The position numbers and the translations under genes are program-made. A DNA stretch of 64,000 bases from Symsagittifera roscoffensis (lineage: Eukaryota; Xenacoelomorpha; Acoela; Convolutidae). The stretch covers positions 31,217,932-31,281,931 of the forward strand of contig NC_087064.1 in NCBI RefSeq assembly GCF_963678635.1. Reading direction: 5' to 3'. Each line of letters starts with the position of its first letter. The first letter of the stretch is position 1. The notes beneath the pieces are model-generated. The model was not told where the DNA came from. It did no database searches and worked only from the letters and a program-made list of their open reading frames with translations. This document shows positions 1 to 9,959 of this stretch, one piece after another.

Positions 1-19
1 CGAAATTTTTTAACGAAAA

Positions 20-399
20 TCATCCCCCACACGCCATATAAAGTACAAAAGGATAGATTTCGCTGCTTGTAACAAATCAATTATGGCAAATAAGCTTCTT
101 TCAACCAATTTGGAACGATTTCTAAGACGGATTTTGTCTCCGCTTACGCGTTAATAGCGCGAAATATATCGCGTGTTAATTGTCCCAAATTGGCAATCTT
201 TAAACCCCTATAACTTTACAAAAAATGATCACAGGTGAAATATTTTTTCAAATTTAAGCTCAGACAACAATACCTTTTGAATGATATAAAAAATTTCCGT
301 TAAAAATGGCTAATTAAAAAGTCGAAATTTGTCTGAAGAAAAAAAAACCCACCCCGAGCACAAATATTCCGTTACTTTCGTATCGAAAGTCGGAACAAT
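20..399 (+). repeat. Dispersed repeat family R1, copy a
   Basis: An AT-rich unit of about 380 bp. It begins near a CATCCCCCACACGCCATAT motif and ends with a short inverted repeat (TTACTTTCGTATCGAAAGT) followed by CGGAACAA. The same unit recurs at 44490-44879 in the same orientation and at 41943-42321 and 43141-43499 inverted, with weaker copies elsewhere. I see no coding potential and no clear terminal inverted repeats. It is probably a non-autonomous mobile element or a piece of a larger one; its class is unknown. Confidence 0.7.
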
Positions 400-1319
400 A
401 ATAATTTTGCAAAACTTCTCAGGAAGTTTCACCATCATCATTGTTGTGCTAGTGCTAAAAATCTGCTGAATTTGGAATAAAAACGCGTTTTAAATTTCAA
501 GTCTTATTCGTTTGGTCCGTATGGTTCATATCAGCACTGAATTACAAAAGACTTTAAAAACTAACCACAATACTTTCCCGAAGATTTGCTTTTGTACTTC
601 TGGTGCAGATCTAAGAATAATAAGAAGTTTGCAGGTATTGCGTACCATGAATTTGAATAATAATTATTGGGCCATAATCATCTCAAACTTTTTAACTTTT
701 TTTTCAGTAAAAGTAATAAAATTTGTTCACGCTCAAATTTCTTTTCTCGCGGTTTGACTTTCGATTTCTTTTTAAGTTCAGCTCATTTCCTTTGTCAAAT
801 TAAAGCCAAACTCCACGATCGAACAGCACAGGTGTAAAAGTCACGAAAAACGTGATCGACTGCAATATCCAAACAATTTCTACTAATTATGTAGGATGAT
901 ATATTCAAACGAGAAACAGTTCTTCAAATGAAATTGTCGGTCAATTTATTGTCTGCTTATCTATTTTTGGCTCATTTCTTACATATTGGAATCGTTTTTT
1001 TCTTGCTGCGCGAGTTTTTTTAATTTTCGTTTTTAGTGTTTCATTTACTTCTACAATTTGTAATTTTACCTTGACTTCGTGTTTTTTTTTCTTTCTTCGT
1101 TTTTTTTTGTTTTGCTAAAAACAGTTACTCTGCCCAAACTATTTCGGTTGTTTTTGATTGGCCTAATGACCTTCTTTTGGGTCGTTTCAAGATGGTTGTA
1201 TGTTGAACAATTGTTTTTTTTTTCATTATGGAAAAAATTGATTGGAAAAAGGATAGTTTTTTTAAAAAACTTCTACTGATTTTTAAAACGAATATCAATT
1301 ACAAGACCGTCTACTCCCC
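400..1319. other. AT-rich intergenic DNA, no gene seen
   Basis: T-rich sequence with long homopolymer T runs. Short open frames here (512-757 and 1079-1279) are low-complexity, rich in Phe and Leu because of the T runs, and have no recognisable domain. I do not call them genes. Confidence 0.5.
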
Positions 1320-1930
1320 TGGGTGCCTGTATTTTTCCCTATAGTCTCTTTTTACTTGACTCCTCTGTCTAGAGCCTTCAAAAACTCTGAGGGAGAATTT
1401 TTGAAAAATACTTTCTCGAAAACTATCACCCTCAATTCTGAGTTTTCGATTTCAAAGAATAGAACGATTCTGAAAAACTCCCTGCGTGAGCGGCTACATC
1501 CAAATTTTTTTACACAGAAAGTCATGGCTCTCGTCAAGTTTTTGGTTTTTGATTTTTGTGAATTTTTTTGACTTTTTTTTTCGAAAAGGAACCTCTCAAA
1601 TCTGATATTGTTGGTTCAATGGAATCTCGCCTTCCTTAGTAGCCACTCACAAATTTTTTTTGCAAAAATTATCGCCCTCGGAAAAACCACATTTTCGATT
1701 TTTTGATCGTTTTTTTTGTTATTCTCAAAAACTGCCCTGCCATATCTGAAATGTTGGGTTTAATTTTAAAAAAAACAGGTTGCGGGAAGCCCATTTGTTC
1801 GCTCGATTTTACCAAACTATTCAGACACAAAAAGTCATGGCCCTCGGTAAAATCAAAATTTTGATTTTTTGACTGTTTTCTTTTAAAAGTTTTTGTCTTT
1901 TCTCGAGTCTAGAATTTTTGACCGTTTAAT
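1320..1930 (+). repeat. Degenerate tandem repeat R2, block 1
   Basis: Roughly 200-bp units repeat here. Each contains a segment like AAACTGCCCTGCCATATCTGA, a GCGTGAGCGGCTACATCC-like segment, AAAGTCATGGCCCTCGG, and then T-rich sequence ending in TTTTTGACCGTTTT. A second block with the same ordered segments lies at 46800-47560 in the same orientation. Copies are diverged and interrupted by T runs. This looks like decayed satellite-like or element-internal repeat DNA. Confidence 0.55.
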
Positions 1931-2312
1931 AATGTTTTTTTTTAATTTTCCAAAAATTTACATAATCGAATCTGAGCTGAAGAGTTTAATTGAAAGAATC
2001 TGTTGCGATAAGGGTTGCTGCAGAAGCAGCGACTCCTTTTTTTCTTCTGAGAGAAATGTCATCTTTTTGAGAGAATTGATTATCTAAAAATGTTTCACTC
2101 TTCTTACTTTTTTTAGTAGAGAAACAAGTAAAGTATGGGGCAAAGTCCAATTTTTAAAATCAAATTTTTCGTACCGCAGCAGTAAAGAAATTTTATCTGC
2201 GAAAATTTTGGTTCACCTAGTTTTTTTTTTTCATTAAAAATTTTTTGACTTATTTTTTCTAATGTTTGTGTTGTAGCTCCACTTCGCCTCTGTGTAAAAT
2301 AGGAGTTCCGTT

Positions 2313-2507
2313 ATTTCAACCTAGTTCAAACTAATTCGTTGCGCTCACTTGCGTTTTGTAACATGCCTTTTGTTTAGCTTCATCAGAGGACCCTATGTTT
2401 ACTTCTAGCTAGAAGTAAACATTAGGTCCTCTGATGAAGCTAAAAACAGGTATGCGACTAAGCGCAAATGAGCGCAAGGAAAAAAAATAGTTCGAACTAG
2501 GTTGAAA
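2313..2507. repeat. Foldback element: long imperfect palindrome
   Basis: Two arms of about 95 bp face each other around a centre at 2408/2409 (ACTTCTAG/CTAGAAGT). The outer ends read TTTCAACCTAGTT on the left and AACTAGGTTGAAA on the right. The arms share CTTCATCAGAGGACC with GGTCCTCTGATGAAG, with a few mismatches and small indels between the arms elsewhere. There is no coding potential. It could be a foldback MITE or a stem-loop RNA source. Confidence 0.8.
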
Positions 2508-2843
2508 AACTCGAAGTCATATTATACCCAGAGGATAATGTGTGAACGCTGAAAAACGGCTAGGACAGTCAGAAAGACGAAAGTTTCATAAACCGGAAAT
2601 TCGCGGCTGGACTTCTGCAGCCGGCTAAATCTTTAGTGTTTTAAAGTTTTTTTAAAATTAGTTTTCTGTTGTTTTGCTGTTTTTAAGCTTTTGTTCACCA
2701 TTTTTGCATGCGTTTTCAAATTACAGCTTTGCTTCTGTGTAGATAAATATAGAGAGGAGCATTTTTACTTGGGAACTTGTCTTCACCAACCAATTTTTTC
2801 CTTCTGCTGTGCTTCTTACGGTAATAAGTTTTCGTAACATCCT
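2508..2843. other. Intergenic, nothing recognised
   Basis: No ORF, RNA gene or repeat that I can support between the foldback element and the 3' LTR of element A. Confidence 0.4.
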
Positions 2844-3049
2844 TAATAAAAGTATATAATTACCACTGGTAATTATAGCATCTAACTAAGATTACAACGG
2901 AATAAAATTATTGTGTGAATTAAAACTGACTGTAGTCTAGAAAGAGCAACTAGTGACTTGAAGTCCACTGGACTTCGTAGAGTAGATGTTAACTGGTACT
3001 TGATTAAACAAAAAAGGCCAAGGTTAAGAGATACTAAAATACTAAATCA
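2844..3049 (-). repeat. 3' LTR of element A
   Basis: Direct repeat of 8751-8956. On the minus strand it starts TGATTTAGT and ends TTTTATTA. It contains two short palindromes: ATAATTACCA-C-TGGTAATTAT at 2856-2876 and AAGTCC-ACT-GGACTT at 2961-2975. Such palindromes could form stem-loops in the terminal RNA. Confidence 0.85.
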
Positions 3050-3065
3050 AAACATTCCCCACTAC
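3050..3065 (-). other. Probable polypurine tract of element A
   Basis: Immediately upstream (minus strand) of the 3' LTR lies AGTGGGGAATGTTT, a purine-rich stretch in the place where plus-strand DNA synthesis is primed in LTR elements. Confidence 0.55.
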
Positions 3066-3264
3066 ACAAAAATTTATATCTGCCCGCTCTCCAATGTAGC
3101 CAATATCACACATATACTCCATTCTCCCCTCACTCCACCAGGGCCAAAGTTGAAACAAAAAGTAACCGCAATTAGCACCAATGGAAATTAACCGAGAGTA
3201 CAAATTACAATGGAGGTGATTATATGGTAATATATACAGGCTACCTACAAGATTACACAGATAT

Positions 3265-3977
3265 CTACAGCGACTGTACAATTGACAAATAGTCCGATGG
3301 GGACGCCGATGGATAGGTTGTCTGTGTCTGTAGACTCTTTGAGCTGGAGAATATTATTAGGGGTTCGTCATCGGAATCTACTAATTCGCTGGTCTCTGTT
3401 CCTAGAGTCACTTGGTCGATGAAGCGCCTGTCTCCGTAAAATTTAGGGGGCCTGGATTCCTTCTTGACCGAGGTTTGATGCATACCGGAGTTTTGGGCGT
3501 CTCCGTCTTTTCCGGAGAGCTGTCTATTCTAATTGGGTCATCGCCTGTGCCCGTTGGGATAGTAATCGTCGTCTGTGTATTCGTTTGACTTGGTAAGGTA
3601 CAACTTGACTGATCTAAATCACTATGCATATTAACAGTCGGTGTATTACATACAATTTCCGAGTGCGTACCCAAATAATCTTCAATAACTTTGTCCCAAA
3701 GGTCTAACTCTAGCGAGGAATCTAAATTACTAAACGCTGATTTTAAACCTTTCGTGCTCGGGGTGTTAGTTCTCCTCCTTTTAGTTGCCTTGTCTCCCGT
3801 TGGTTTATAACTCGTCGATGGGCCTCCTGTGCTTGAGTCTGGCCTCTTCAACGGGGAGTTTCTCTTTCGTTTTCCTGCTAAATCATGGTTATTAATTAGC
3901 GCTTTCGGTACTGCCGAAAAATTACTGGGGGCCGACGGTTGGATTTTATTAAAAGCTAAGTCAGATTTTCTGATCAC
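3265..3977 (-). pseudogene. Element A: integrase C-terminal extension, frameshifted
   Basis: Two overlapping minus-strand frames (3408-3977 and 3265-3483) continue after the integrase frame. The first is basic and Ser/Thr/Pro-rich with nuclear-localisation-like runs (KRKR, KRRR). It includes the acidic patch DDPIRIDSSPE. The second contains PPKFYGDRRFIDQV. A similar DNPIWIDSSSE patch occurs in the related remnant C at 34521-34742, so this tail belongs to the element family rather than to a separate host gene. The frame change shows decay. The function is presumably part of the integrase or pol C-terminus, which is inference. Confidence 0.6.
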
Positions 3978-4081
3978 GTGTCCGTTGTCTATGTAACCGT
4001 ATGTTTCGTATCCGACAATGGTTTTCCCCCAAGTGGTTTAAAGTAGGATTCGCCTTCCCTTCGGTTAACTGTTCTCCTAAA

Positions 4082-5257
4082 CTAGTTACCTCCTTGGCTG
4101 AAGGGGTTTGACAGTGGGGCTGGCTGAAGAACTCTGTCTACTTTGTCCGAAGGGGCGCTCTCATACCCCCTTTTGTCCGTCGCTATGTTTTCCAGATAGC
4201 CATCCTCGAAAGCGTCGTCTGCTCCCCAGTCTTGCGCTCTATCTTTTGATAGTATTGACTTTCCCTTATCTAAACTAATCGCGTGTGACACCAGAGATTT
4301 CCAAAACGTGTTGGGGGATCTATTAAAATGCTTTGAAAAAGGAGAGCATCCAATGGATGATTGTTTCGTCGAACGAATATTCCAGATGATTTTATCAATA
4401 GCCGTATTTAATGATGGTTTTGGATCGTTAAACGACATTGCCAATAGTTTTGCTTTAACTGTGTAGATGAGTCGTTCTACGACTCCGTTGGATCTATGAT
4501 CCCCGACAGTACATAGGATCAATTTAATGTTCTTCTTCTCACAGAAGTTTCTAAAATCGTTAGAAGTACAACATGACCCATGGTCGACTCTAATAGACTT
4601 CGGAAATCCGTGAAGATGGCAATAATCTGTCATGAATGCTAAAATCGAAGAAGCCGAGGTGTTATTCACTACCTTTGCTGACGGAAACTTTGAGAAGCGA
4701 TCGATGCATAACAAAAGGTATTTCGAGTTGCCCCATTTTTTGTCCAATGGACGCGCAAAGTCTAAATCTACTTCTTCGTTTGGTTCGGCCAGAATTGGTA
4801 ATTTCTCCGTATTGTTCGTACCTAGTATCACTTTTAGATTCTTACCGGCCTTGATGCACTGGATGCAGTTTTTCCCATGATAGTAGATCTCTCTGTATAG
4901 ATGTGGCCACCAAATGTTCTCTGCCAAAGATTTCATCCCGAACTGTCCTGGGTGCGTTTCGTGAAGTAGCGACAAGAATGGCGACCTTAGGGCTGCTGGA
5001 ACTATCAATTTGTTATCGTTAAATAACAATCCTTCTTTAACGTGTATGTCTCTCTGAAAATTCTTTAGATAGGCTCCGAATCTATCCAATGTTCTGCCTT
5101 CTTCGACCGCCTTCTTCACCTCCTTGAGGATTTTATCTTCGTCCGTCATGAGTTTGATTAGTTTGTTTGAGCAATGATCAGTAAGAGATAACGGAGAGTC
5201 TGGTAATTTGAGATCTACCTTGTATCTGGCCAGTAATTTCTTGTGTATGTCCGACAT
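4082..5257 (-). CDS. Element A: integrase (Gypsy type)
   Basis: 391 residues open. It inserts element cDNA into the host genome. The N-terminal zinc-binding HHCC motif is present (H99, H102, C131, C134). The DDE catalytic core follows with D166 (in VDLDFARP), D225 (in IRVDHGS) and E261 (in VVERLIY), with 35 residues between the last two as expected for this superfamily. The frame begins after the RNase H frame ends, and about 160 bp between them are not in one continuous frame. In intact relatives this would be part of a single Pol polyprotein, so the ATG is probably not a biological start. The catalytic residues survive although the element as a whole is defective. Confidence 0.85.
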   Translation of the reverse strand: MSDIHKKLLARYKVDLKLPDSPLSLTDHCSNKLIKLMTDEDKILKEVKKAVEEGRTLDRFGAYLKNFQRDIHVKEGLLFNDNKLIVPAALRSPFLSLLHETHPGQFGMKSLAENIWWPHLYREIYYHGKNCIQCIKAGKNLKVILGTNNTEKLPILAEPNEEVDLDFARPLDKKWGNSKYLLLCIDRFSKFPSAKVVNNTSASSILAFMTDYCHLHGFPKSIRVDHGSCCTSNDFRNFCEKKNIKLILCTVGDHRSNGVVERLIYTVKAKLLAMSFNDPKPSLNTAIDKIIWNIRSTKQSSIGCSPFSKHFNRSPNTFWKSLVSHAISLDKGKSILSKDRAQDWGADDAFEDGYLENIATDKRGYESAPSDKVDRVLQPAPLSNPFSQGGN

Positions 5258-5418
5258 CGTATCGTTATTGAAGTTCAGTAAAATCCCTTTAATTTCTGCC
5301 TGAGGTAAATTTTTAGCACGTTCACCGATTTGAGGAATTCTTCTAACAGTTTTTTATTTTCTGAAATTAAGGGCTGAATAATCGATAATATTGACTGGGC
5401 AAGGAAAAATAAGAAGGT

Positions 5419-6159
5419 TTATTCTGACAAATAAAAATAATTAAAATCAAATTTTGATAAATTTAGTGGAACACAACCGCTTGTACAAGACTCTGAACGT
5501 GAGTGATTGGAATTACAAATTCTAGTTGTCTCGTTTACGTAATTCAAAATATTCGAGAAGAACGACCGTTGTATGCATAGCGTTAATTCTTTCATTCCGC
5601 CCATTGGATTATTACAATCCAAGTTACTGATAGTATTTACATCCTCTGGGTTGTTCAATTTAATCTTTTTACAATTATTTTTTTTACAATCAATATTTAC
5701 AGAGAGGTTTTCTACAATCTTTTCAACTGTTGCCACTACAAATTTGCTATCGTAATGTGAGGTTGGGAGTGCTTTTCCTGAAGGTAATCTCGACAGTAGG
5801 TCTGTAAATCCCATTTCTTTTCCCGGAATGTGTTTAATCTTGAAATTAAAAGCTAAAAGTCGATTTACCCAACGGGTTAGTCTGCTGTGCATAGTTTTGT
5901 TGCTATGATTGGCATTTAATGCTGATAACAATGCCTTATGGTCCGTTACGATTTCAAACTCAGCGCCATACAAGTAAATTTTTAAATGCTCTGTAGCCCA
6001 GACTACTCCCATTAATTCTAATTTGTTTGTAGAATATTTAGTTTCGTGGTTATTTAAAAATCGGGAAGCGAATGCTATTGTTATCCAATTCTCCCCATCC
6101 CATTGCTCTAGAGTGGCTACCAGACCGCTTTGTGAAGCGTCTGTTTTTAATCTTGACAT
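5419..6159 (-). CDS. Element A: RNase H domain of pol
   Basis: 246 residues open. RNase H degrades the RNA strand of the RNA-DNA hybrid during reverse transcription. Visible acidic residues are in TDASQSG, in STNKLELMGV and in VTDHKAL, with the connection motif HIPGKEMGFTDLLSR after them. The last 100 residues, rich in Asn and Lys, are a spacer before integrase. It is separated from the RT frame (6210-7037) by a frameshift around 6160-6250, so Pol is not continuous. The apparent start at 6159 is just the first ATG after the break. Confidence 0.8.
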   Translation of the reverse strand: MSRLKTDASQSGLVATLEQWDGENWITIAFASRFLNNHETKYSTNKLELMGVVWATEHLKIYLYGAEFEIVTDHKALLSALNANHSNKTMHSRLTRWVNRLLAFNFKIKHIPGKEMGFTDLLSRLPSGKALPTSHYDSKFVVATVEKIVENLSVNIDCKKNNCKKIKLNNPEDVNTISNLDCNNPMGGMKELTLCIQRSFFSNILNYVNETTRICNSNHSRSESCTSGCVPLNLSKFDFNYFYLSE

Positions 6160-6209
6160 CCTTTTGATGTCAAAGTGATTGTTCTCTGTAATGTTAACTA
6201 TCTGTTTCT

Positions 6210-7037
6210 TCAGTTCCTCAAACGCCTTCGTATGATCGTCGTCCCATTGTTAAACTGATTTTTTTTTGTTAGAAGTGGTAGCAAGGGGGAACTTAGAGTT
6301 GACAAGTTCGGAACGAATTTCATATATTGGTTGATTGACCCGAAGAATGACCTTAATTCAGATATGTTTTTGGGGTTTGGAAAGTTTTTTATCGAATCTG
6401 ATTTTCCAACCAATGGTTTCACGCCCAAATTTGATATCTTGAAGCCAAGCCACTCTGTTTCTTTTTGGAAAAATGCGCATTTCTCCCATTTTAACGCCAT
6501 ATTCTTGTTGTCCAAGATCTTTAAAATTTTTGATAATATCGCTTTGTGTTCATTTAATGAACCTTTCGAAGCTATTAAAATGTCGTCGATATAACAATTG
6601 GTAAAAGGAATGTCTTTCAATAAAGAATCCATCACCCTCTGGAATTCGTTTGGCATATCGCCTAGTCCGTAAAATCTCGTTAAAAACATATAGGTCCCGG
6701 TGGTTTCACCCCCTACAATGCTGAAATTACACTGTTTGCTAGTGTCTGTGCATACTGGTAGTTGACTGTAAGCGTTTTTTAGATCTAGGTTACTAAACCA
6801 AACTTCCCCTGAATCTTTGCTGGACAGTTGCAGAGCTATGTTGTCGATAAGCTCGTGTATGTTTGGCATTTGATATTTGTTCTTGAATATCTGGTTTTTT
6901 AACAGTTTCCAACCTAATGCCAACTTGATACTACCGTCTTTTTTTCTTGTAACCACTCTTGGACTTATAAAACAGTCTTCATCGAAATTGTTCAACTTCA
7001 CAATATGTCCCTCTTTTTCCATTCTATTTAATTCCAT
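6210..7037 (-). CDS. Element A: reverse transcriptase domain of pol
   Basis: 275 residues open. Fingers and palm of a Gypsy-type reverse transcriptase. The motif A aspartate is D85 in FSNLDLKNAY. The GLGDMPNEFQ helix region and motif C CYIDDILIA (D151, D152) are intact, followed by the thumb-connection segment SELRSFFGSINQYMKFV. The upstream motif usually reading LALDS is LALGWKLL here, suggesting a substitution. The C-terminal end runs out of frame at a T-rich stretch near 6250. It forms one broken Pol with the flanking RNase H and protease frames. Confidence 0.85.
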   Translation of the reverse strand: MELNRMEKEGHIVKLNNFDEDCFISPRVVTRKKDGSIKLALGWKLLKNQIFKNKYQMPNIHELIDNIALQLSSKDSGEVWFSNLDLKNAYSQLPVCTDTSKQCNFSIVGGETTGTYMFLTRFYGLGDMPNEFQRVMDSLLKDIPFTNCYIDDILIASKGSLNEHKAILSKILKILDNKNMALKWEKCAFFQKETEWLGFKISNLGVKPLVGKSDSIKNFPNPKNISELRSFFGSINQYMKFVPNLSTLSSPLLPLLTKKNQFNNGTTIIRRRLRN

Positions 7038-7044
7038 CTTAACA

Positions 7045-7903
7045 TTATCTAGTATCTGGTTTGAATAGGCTTGAATGGAGAGTGAAAATGAGTAATTTTT
7101 CTGTCCAAGGGTATTTTCCCAACTCTGTTAAATAGTCTTTTGTACTTATGATACAGATTAGGATTGTGTCTGAATTATTGTTTAACTTACACAACTCTGG
7201 GAGTGTTATGTTGTTGACGGGTAGTAGAGGCTGTCGTTGAGCTATCTCGATTCCGATTTGTGGTAGATTATCGTTTCCCAGAATTTTCCTCTCATGTCCA
7301 AGTGATAAAAAATGGAATTTTGTCCGTGGTCCATCCATTGGATTGAATTCTCACTACCACTTTCCCGATGATGTTGATTGTATCATTGGTAAACCCGCAG
7401 TATAACTCCCTAGTCTTCTTGTCTACTGGGAGTATATTCAATTGTGGGTTTCTCAACTTCAATTCGTGTAGGACGTTTTGTTTCAGGAAGCTCATTGGGC
7501 TCGCAGAAACCACTGGAATGTTTAGATTAACTATCGCATCGTCTCCCAGTCCTATGTTAACTAGTTTCTTGATTTCCAAGCCATTGGTATCATAGATGGT
7601 TCTGATGTTAAGGACGGAATAGTCGTCGTTGTCGCTGATCCCCTCTTCGGTCCACGCGTTGATCACGCCGCAAAAGTTTTCTTTGCTTCTTGCTTGAAGG
7701 TCTTCTGGGGAATATGAACAATTCTGACTATTTACAGATTCTTCTACAGTATTTACAGCGGGTTTTCTTCCTTTCGAATTATACAGTCTTCCAAAATGTT
7801 TACAGATATTACAAATTATTTCTTTCGCCGGACACTCATTCAGATGACCCTTGGTAAACGCATTCCCGCATTTCATACAAATATTTGATCTTTCTATGTT
7901 CAA
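7045..7903 (-). pseudogene. Element A: zinc knuckle and aspartic protease, inactivated
   Basis: Two minus-strand frames (7292-7903 and 7045-7338). The first starts with a Cys/His cluster CMKCGNAFTKGHLNEC, then a second knuckle CNICKHFGRLYNS that lacks its final His/Cys, so it cannot bind zinc normally. Next is the retropepsin region. Where an active-site D-T/S-G triplet should precede SPMSFLK, the sequence reads VSA, so the catalytic Asp is gone. The second frame holds the downstream flap and ILGNDNLPQIGIEI, the usual ILGRD...PQIGIE block. A frameshift lies near 7300. Confidence 0.75.
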
Positions 7904-7909
7904 GCTCGG

Positions 7910-8751
7910 TTACTTTTTTACATCATTAAAATTTTTGTACACTCTTACGCTACTTCCTGTCGTGATGAATGATCTAGTCATATTTGTTAATTTCATGTGA
8001 TTGTAGTAGCCTTTTTTGTCGAGGTTGATGATAGCTTGGTTGAGTGCGTCCACTGAATTGAGAGTTTCCGAAAGTAGTCTACGTTGTAAGTCACAACTTT
8101 TCATGTTAAAAATAAATACGTCTCTGATCCACTCCTGTTCAGCATTGATTTCAATTTCGCAAAATCTTGCTAAGTTTGATAATGCGCCCCAAAATTGTTC
8201 GTAGGATTCTCTATCCTTTTGTTTCCTGCTCAGTAATTTGTATTGAACAAACGTTATAGTTGTCGGTTTGATAAAAGCCGCTTCTAGCGATTCGAAAAAT
8301 TCTTTGAATGAGATTCCTAGGACTTTTACCCTTGGATGTTTTTGGGCGAAGACTCTTTTCCCTTCCGCTCCTAAGGCCAAGTATAGGATTGATCTTACTT
8401 TTTTTGTCGGCCTCGTATCTCCTCATTCCTCCGAATTTTCTTTTCTCTTCTGCTATTCTTTTCTCTTCTGCGTGTTCGTAGACTCGCATTGTCTCTTTAT
8501 TCCTGCCTCTCTAGCTTTCCTCTGTTGGTCAGTTTCTGACTCCTGGGCGCCTTCTAGGATTGGTAATGCAGTCTCCCCTTCCAATAATTCCTTCAGATCT
8601 TCAGATTGTCTATATCTAGATTTTCATTCGCAATGATAGCCAGGTGAAATTGGTCTATCCAGTTGTTCCATTGGGTGGCAGGCTCTACCGTGTGATTTGG
8701 CCAAAAGGCGGGTATTCGCCACAGATTCGAATCAGTTGCTGGCTGCGCCAT
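7910..8751 (-). pseudogene. Element A: gag, frameshifted; ATG overlaps the PBS
   Basis: Capsid-type gag. An ATG formed by the last base of the LTR (8751) and the first bases of the primer-binding site opens a 52-codon frame (8751-8593) beginning MAQPATDSNLWRIPAFW. That frame then hits a stop. Further gag sequence continues in other frames (8211-8489 and 7910-8380). The latter has the conserved capsid stretch KDRESYEQFWGALSNLARFC and RDVFIFNMKSCDLQRRLLSE. A similar degraded stretch occurs in remnant C. At least two frameshifts, so it is a pseudogene. Confidence 0.75.
8741..8750 (-). other. Element A primer-binding site
   Basis: Directly after the 5' LTR the minus strand reads TGGCGCAGCC. TGGCGCAG is the complement of the CUGCGCCA 3' end typical of eukaryotic serine tRNAs, the primer used by several Gypsy elements. 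The tRNA assignment is inference from those 8 bases. Confidence 0.6.
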
Positions 8752-8956
8752 AATAAAAGTATATAACTACCACTGGTAATTATAGTATCTAACTAAGATT
8801 AAAACGGAATAAAATTAATGTGTGAATTAAAACTGACTGTAGTCTAAGAAAAGCAACTAGTGACTCGAAGTCCACTGGACTTCGTAGAGTAGACGTTAAC
8901 TATTACTTGATTAAGCAATAAATGTCAAGGTTAAGAGATACTAACTTACTAAATCA
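8751..8956 (-). repeat. 5' LTR of element A
   Basis: The partner of 2844-3049, same length, about 8% divergent by eye, with the AAGTCC-ACT-GGACTT palindrome conserved at 8868-8882. It is followed on the minus strand by the PBS, which fixes the element's orientation. Confidence 0.85.
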
Positions 8957-9959
8957 CAAAAATCCTAGATCCCATTCTAATTTGGTCAAATACAAAAGTT
9001 ATGGAATGTGGAATTGTTTAATCATCTAAGTCGGATATAACTTTTTTCTTCCGTGAAAGTTTTAAAGTTTGTTGCTTGCCAATTTTTGCTGTGGTGTTTA
9101 ACCAAATGAAGCGCAAAACCCGCTCTACAAAAACAAAATTTGAAAAGAAGCAAAAAAATCACTTCTCCGTTTTAAGTTGAAAAACAAATGTAAATGTGAG
9201 ATATAACCAGCAGAAAATGAATTAAAAAACTATCTCTAAATTCCTAAGCTTACGTTGATTTCATTCGAAAAATAGTTAATGGAATTTTCTGGAACTTCGA
9301 AGTGCTTTTGAGCTGGTTTTCCTTTTGCGTTAGTTCCTTGTCTCGCTTCCGTATAACTTGTTCTAATGAAGATAGCAGTTGATATTGAAAATGTGAGAAG
9401 TTGTTGCAACCATTGATGATAGGAAGGGATTTTTGTCTTCGTGTGTGTACCACAAAATCAGCCATCAAAAAAACCTCGGAATGAGTTGAGTGTTATATCA
9501 TACTGAAACTCTTTCAGTCGTGATTCGAAAACTGCTTCTAAAAAACTGCAAGAAACTTCTCAGTGACGAGAAAAACCGGCTAAAATTTTTTGACTTTTGA
9601 AAAATCAAGTGCGCAGGCTTTTTATCATGGAAAGATAAGCCGAGAAACTTTTACTCAAGCCTGGAAAACTTAGTTTTGCTCCAGTAAAATAAGTTTTCAA
9701 ATATTTCAAAATTTCAGAAAACTTTCTTCAATAAAAAATGGAAAAAATCTTTTAGAGAAATTTTTGATTTTTATAGAATCATTTTTTTTCTAGTCAGTTT
9801 TCTGAAGACAACTGTTTTCCAATACGTCTGCTTTCTATGGCTATCGTATACGCCCAATGTTCTAGATCCGTTCGGATCTGTTCATGGCACTACGCACAAG
9901 CTATCGGCTATCTTTGTTTTTTTTTTATTTCTTTTGATCTGGAACAACTTTTTGGAACC
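8957..9959. other. Intergenic between elements A and B
   Basis: No supportable gene. A 72-codon minus-strand frame (9250-9468) has a lysine/glutamine-rich helix-like tail but no recognisable domain. A less AT-rich patch near 9815-9925 contains the short palindrome AGATCCG-TT-CGGATCT and an open stretch on the plus strand. It could be a lost exon, but I cannot support that. Confidence 0.35.

Larger units (their letters stand above)
2844..8956 (-). mobile_element. Element A: decayed Ty3/Gypsy LTR retrotransposon
   Basis: This 6,113-bp minus-strand element is bounded by two 206-bp direct repeats. Reading leftward on the minus strand it has LTR, PBS, gag, zinc knuckle, protease, reverse transcriptase, RNase H, integrase, a charged C-terminal extension, a purine tract and LTR. 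The order RT-RNase H-integrase is that of Ty3/Gypsy (Metaviridae). By eye about 17 of 206 LTR positions differ, so it is not recent. No target-site duplication is visible at the two flanks (ATCCT on the left, CAAAA on the right). Several frameshifts and a lost protease active site show it is defective. Confidence 0.9.

Noticed and set aside
1079-1279. Plus-strand ORF with membrane-like Phe/Leu runs
   Set aside because: Hydrophobicity comes from poly-T sequence; no conserved motif, no splice context.
8720-8750. A tRNA gene at the PBS of element A (a TTCGAAT T-loop-like motif lies beside the CCA)
   Set aside because: Spacing between the T-loop-like motif and CCA is two bases too long and no cloverleaf can be drawn; it is gag coding sequence.
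2843-8957. Target-site duplications around elements A and B
   Set aside because: Flanking 4-6 bases do not match for either element, so no TSD is claimed; this may reflect inter-element recombination or later change.
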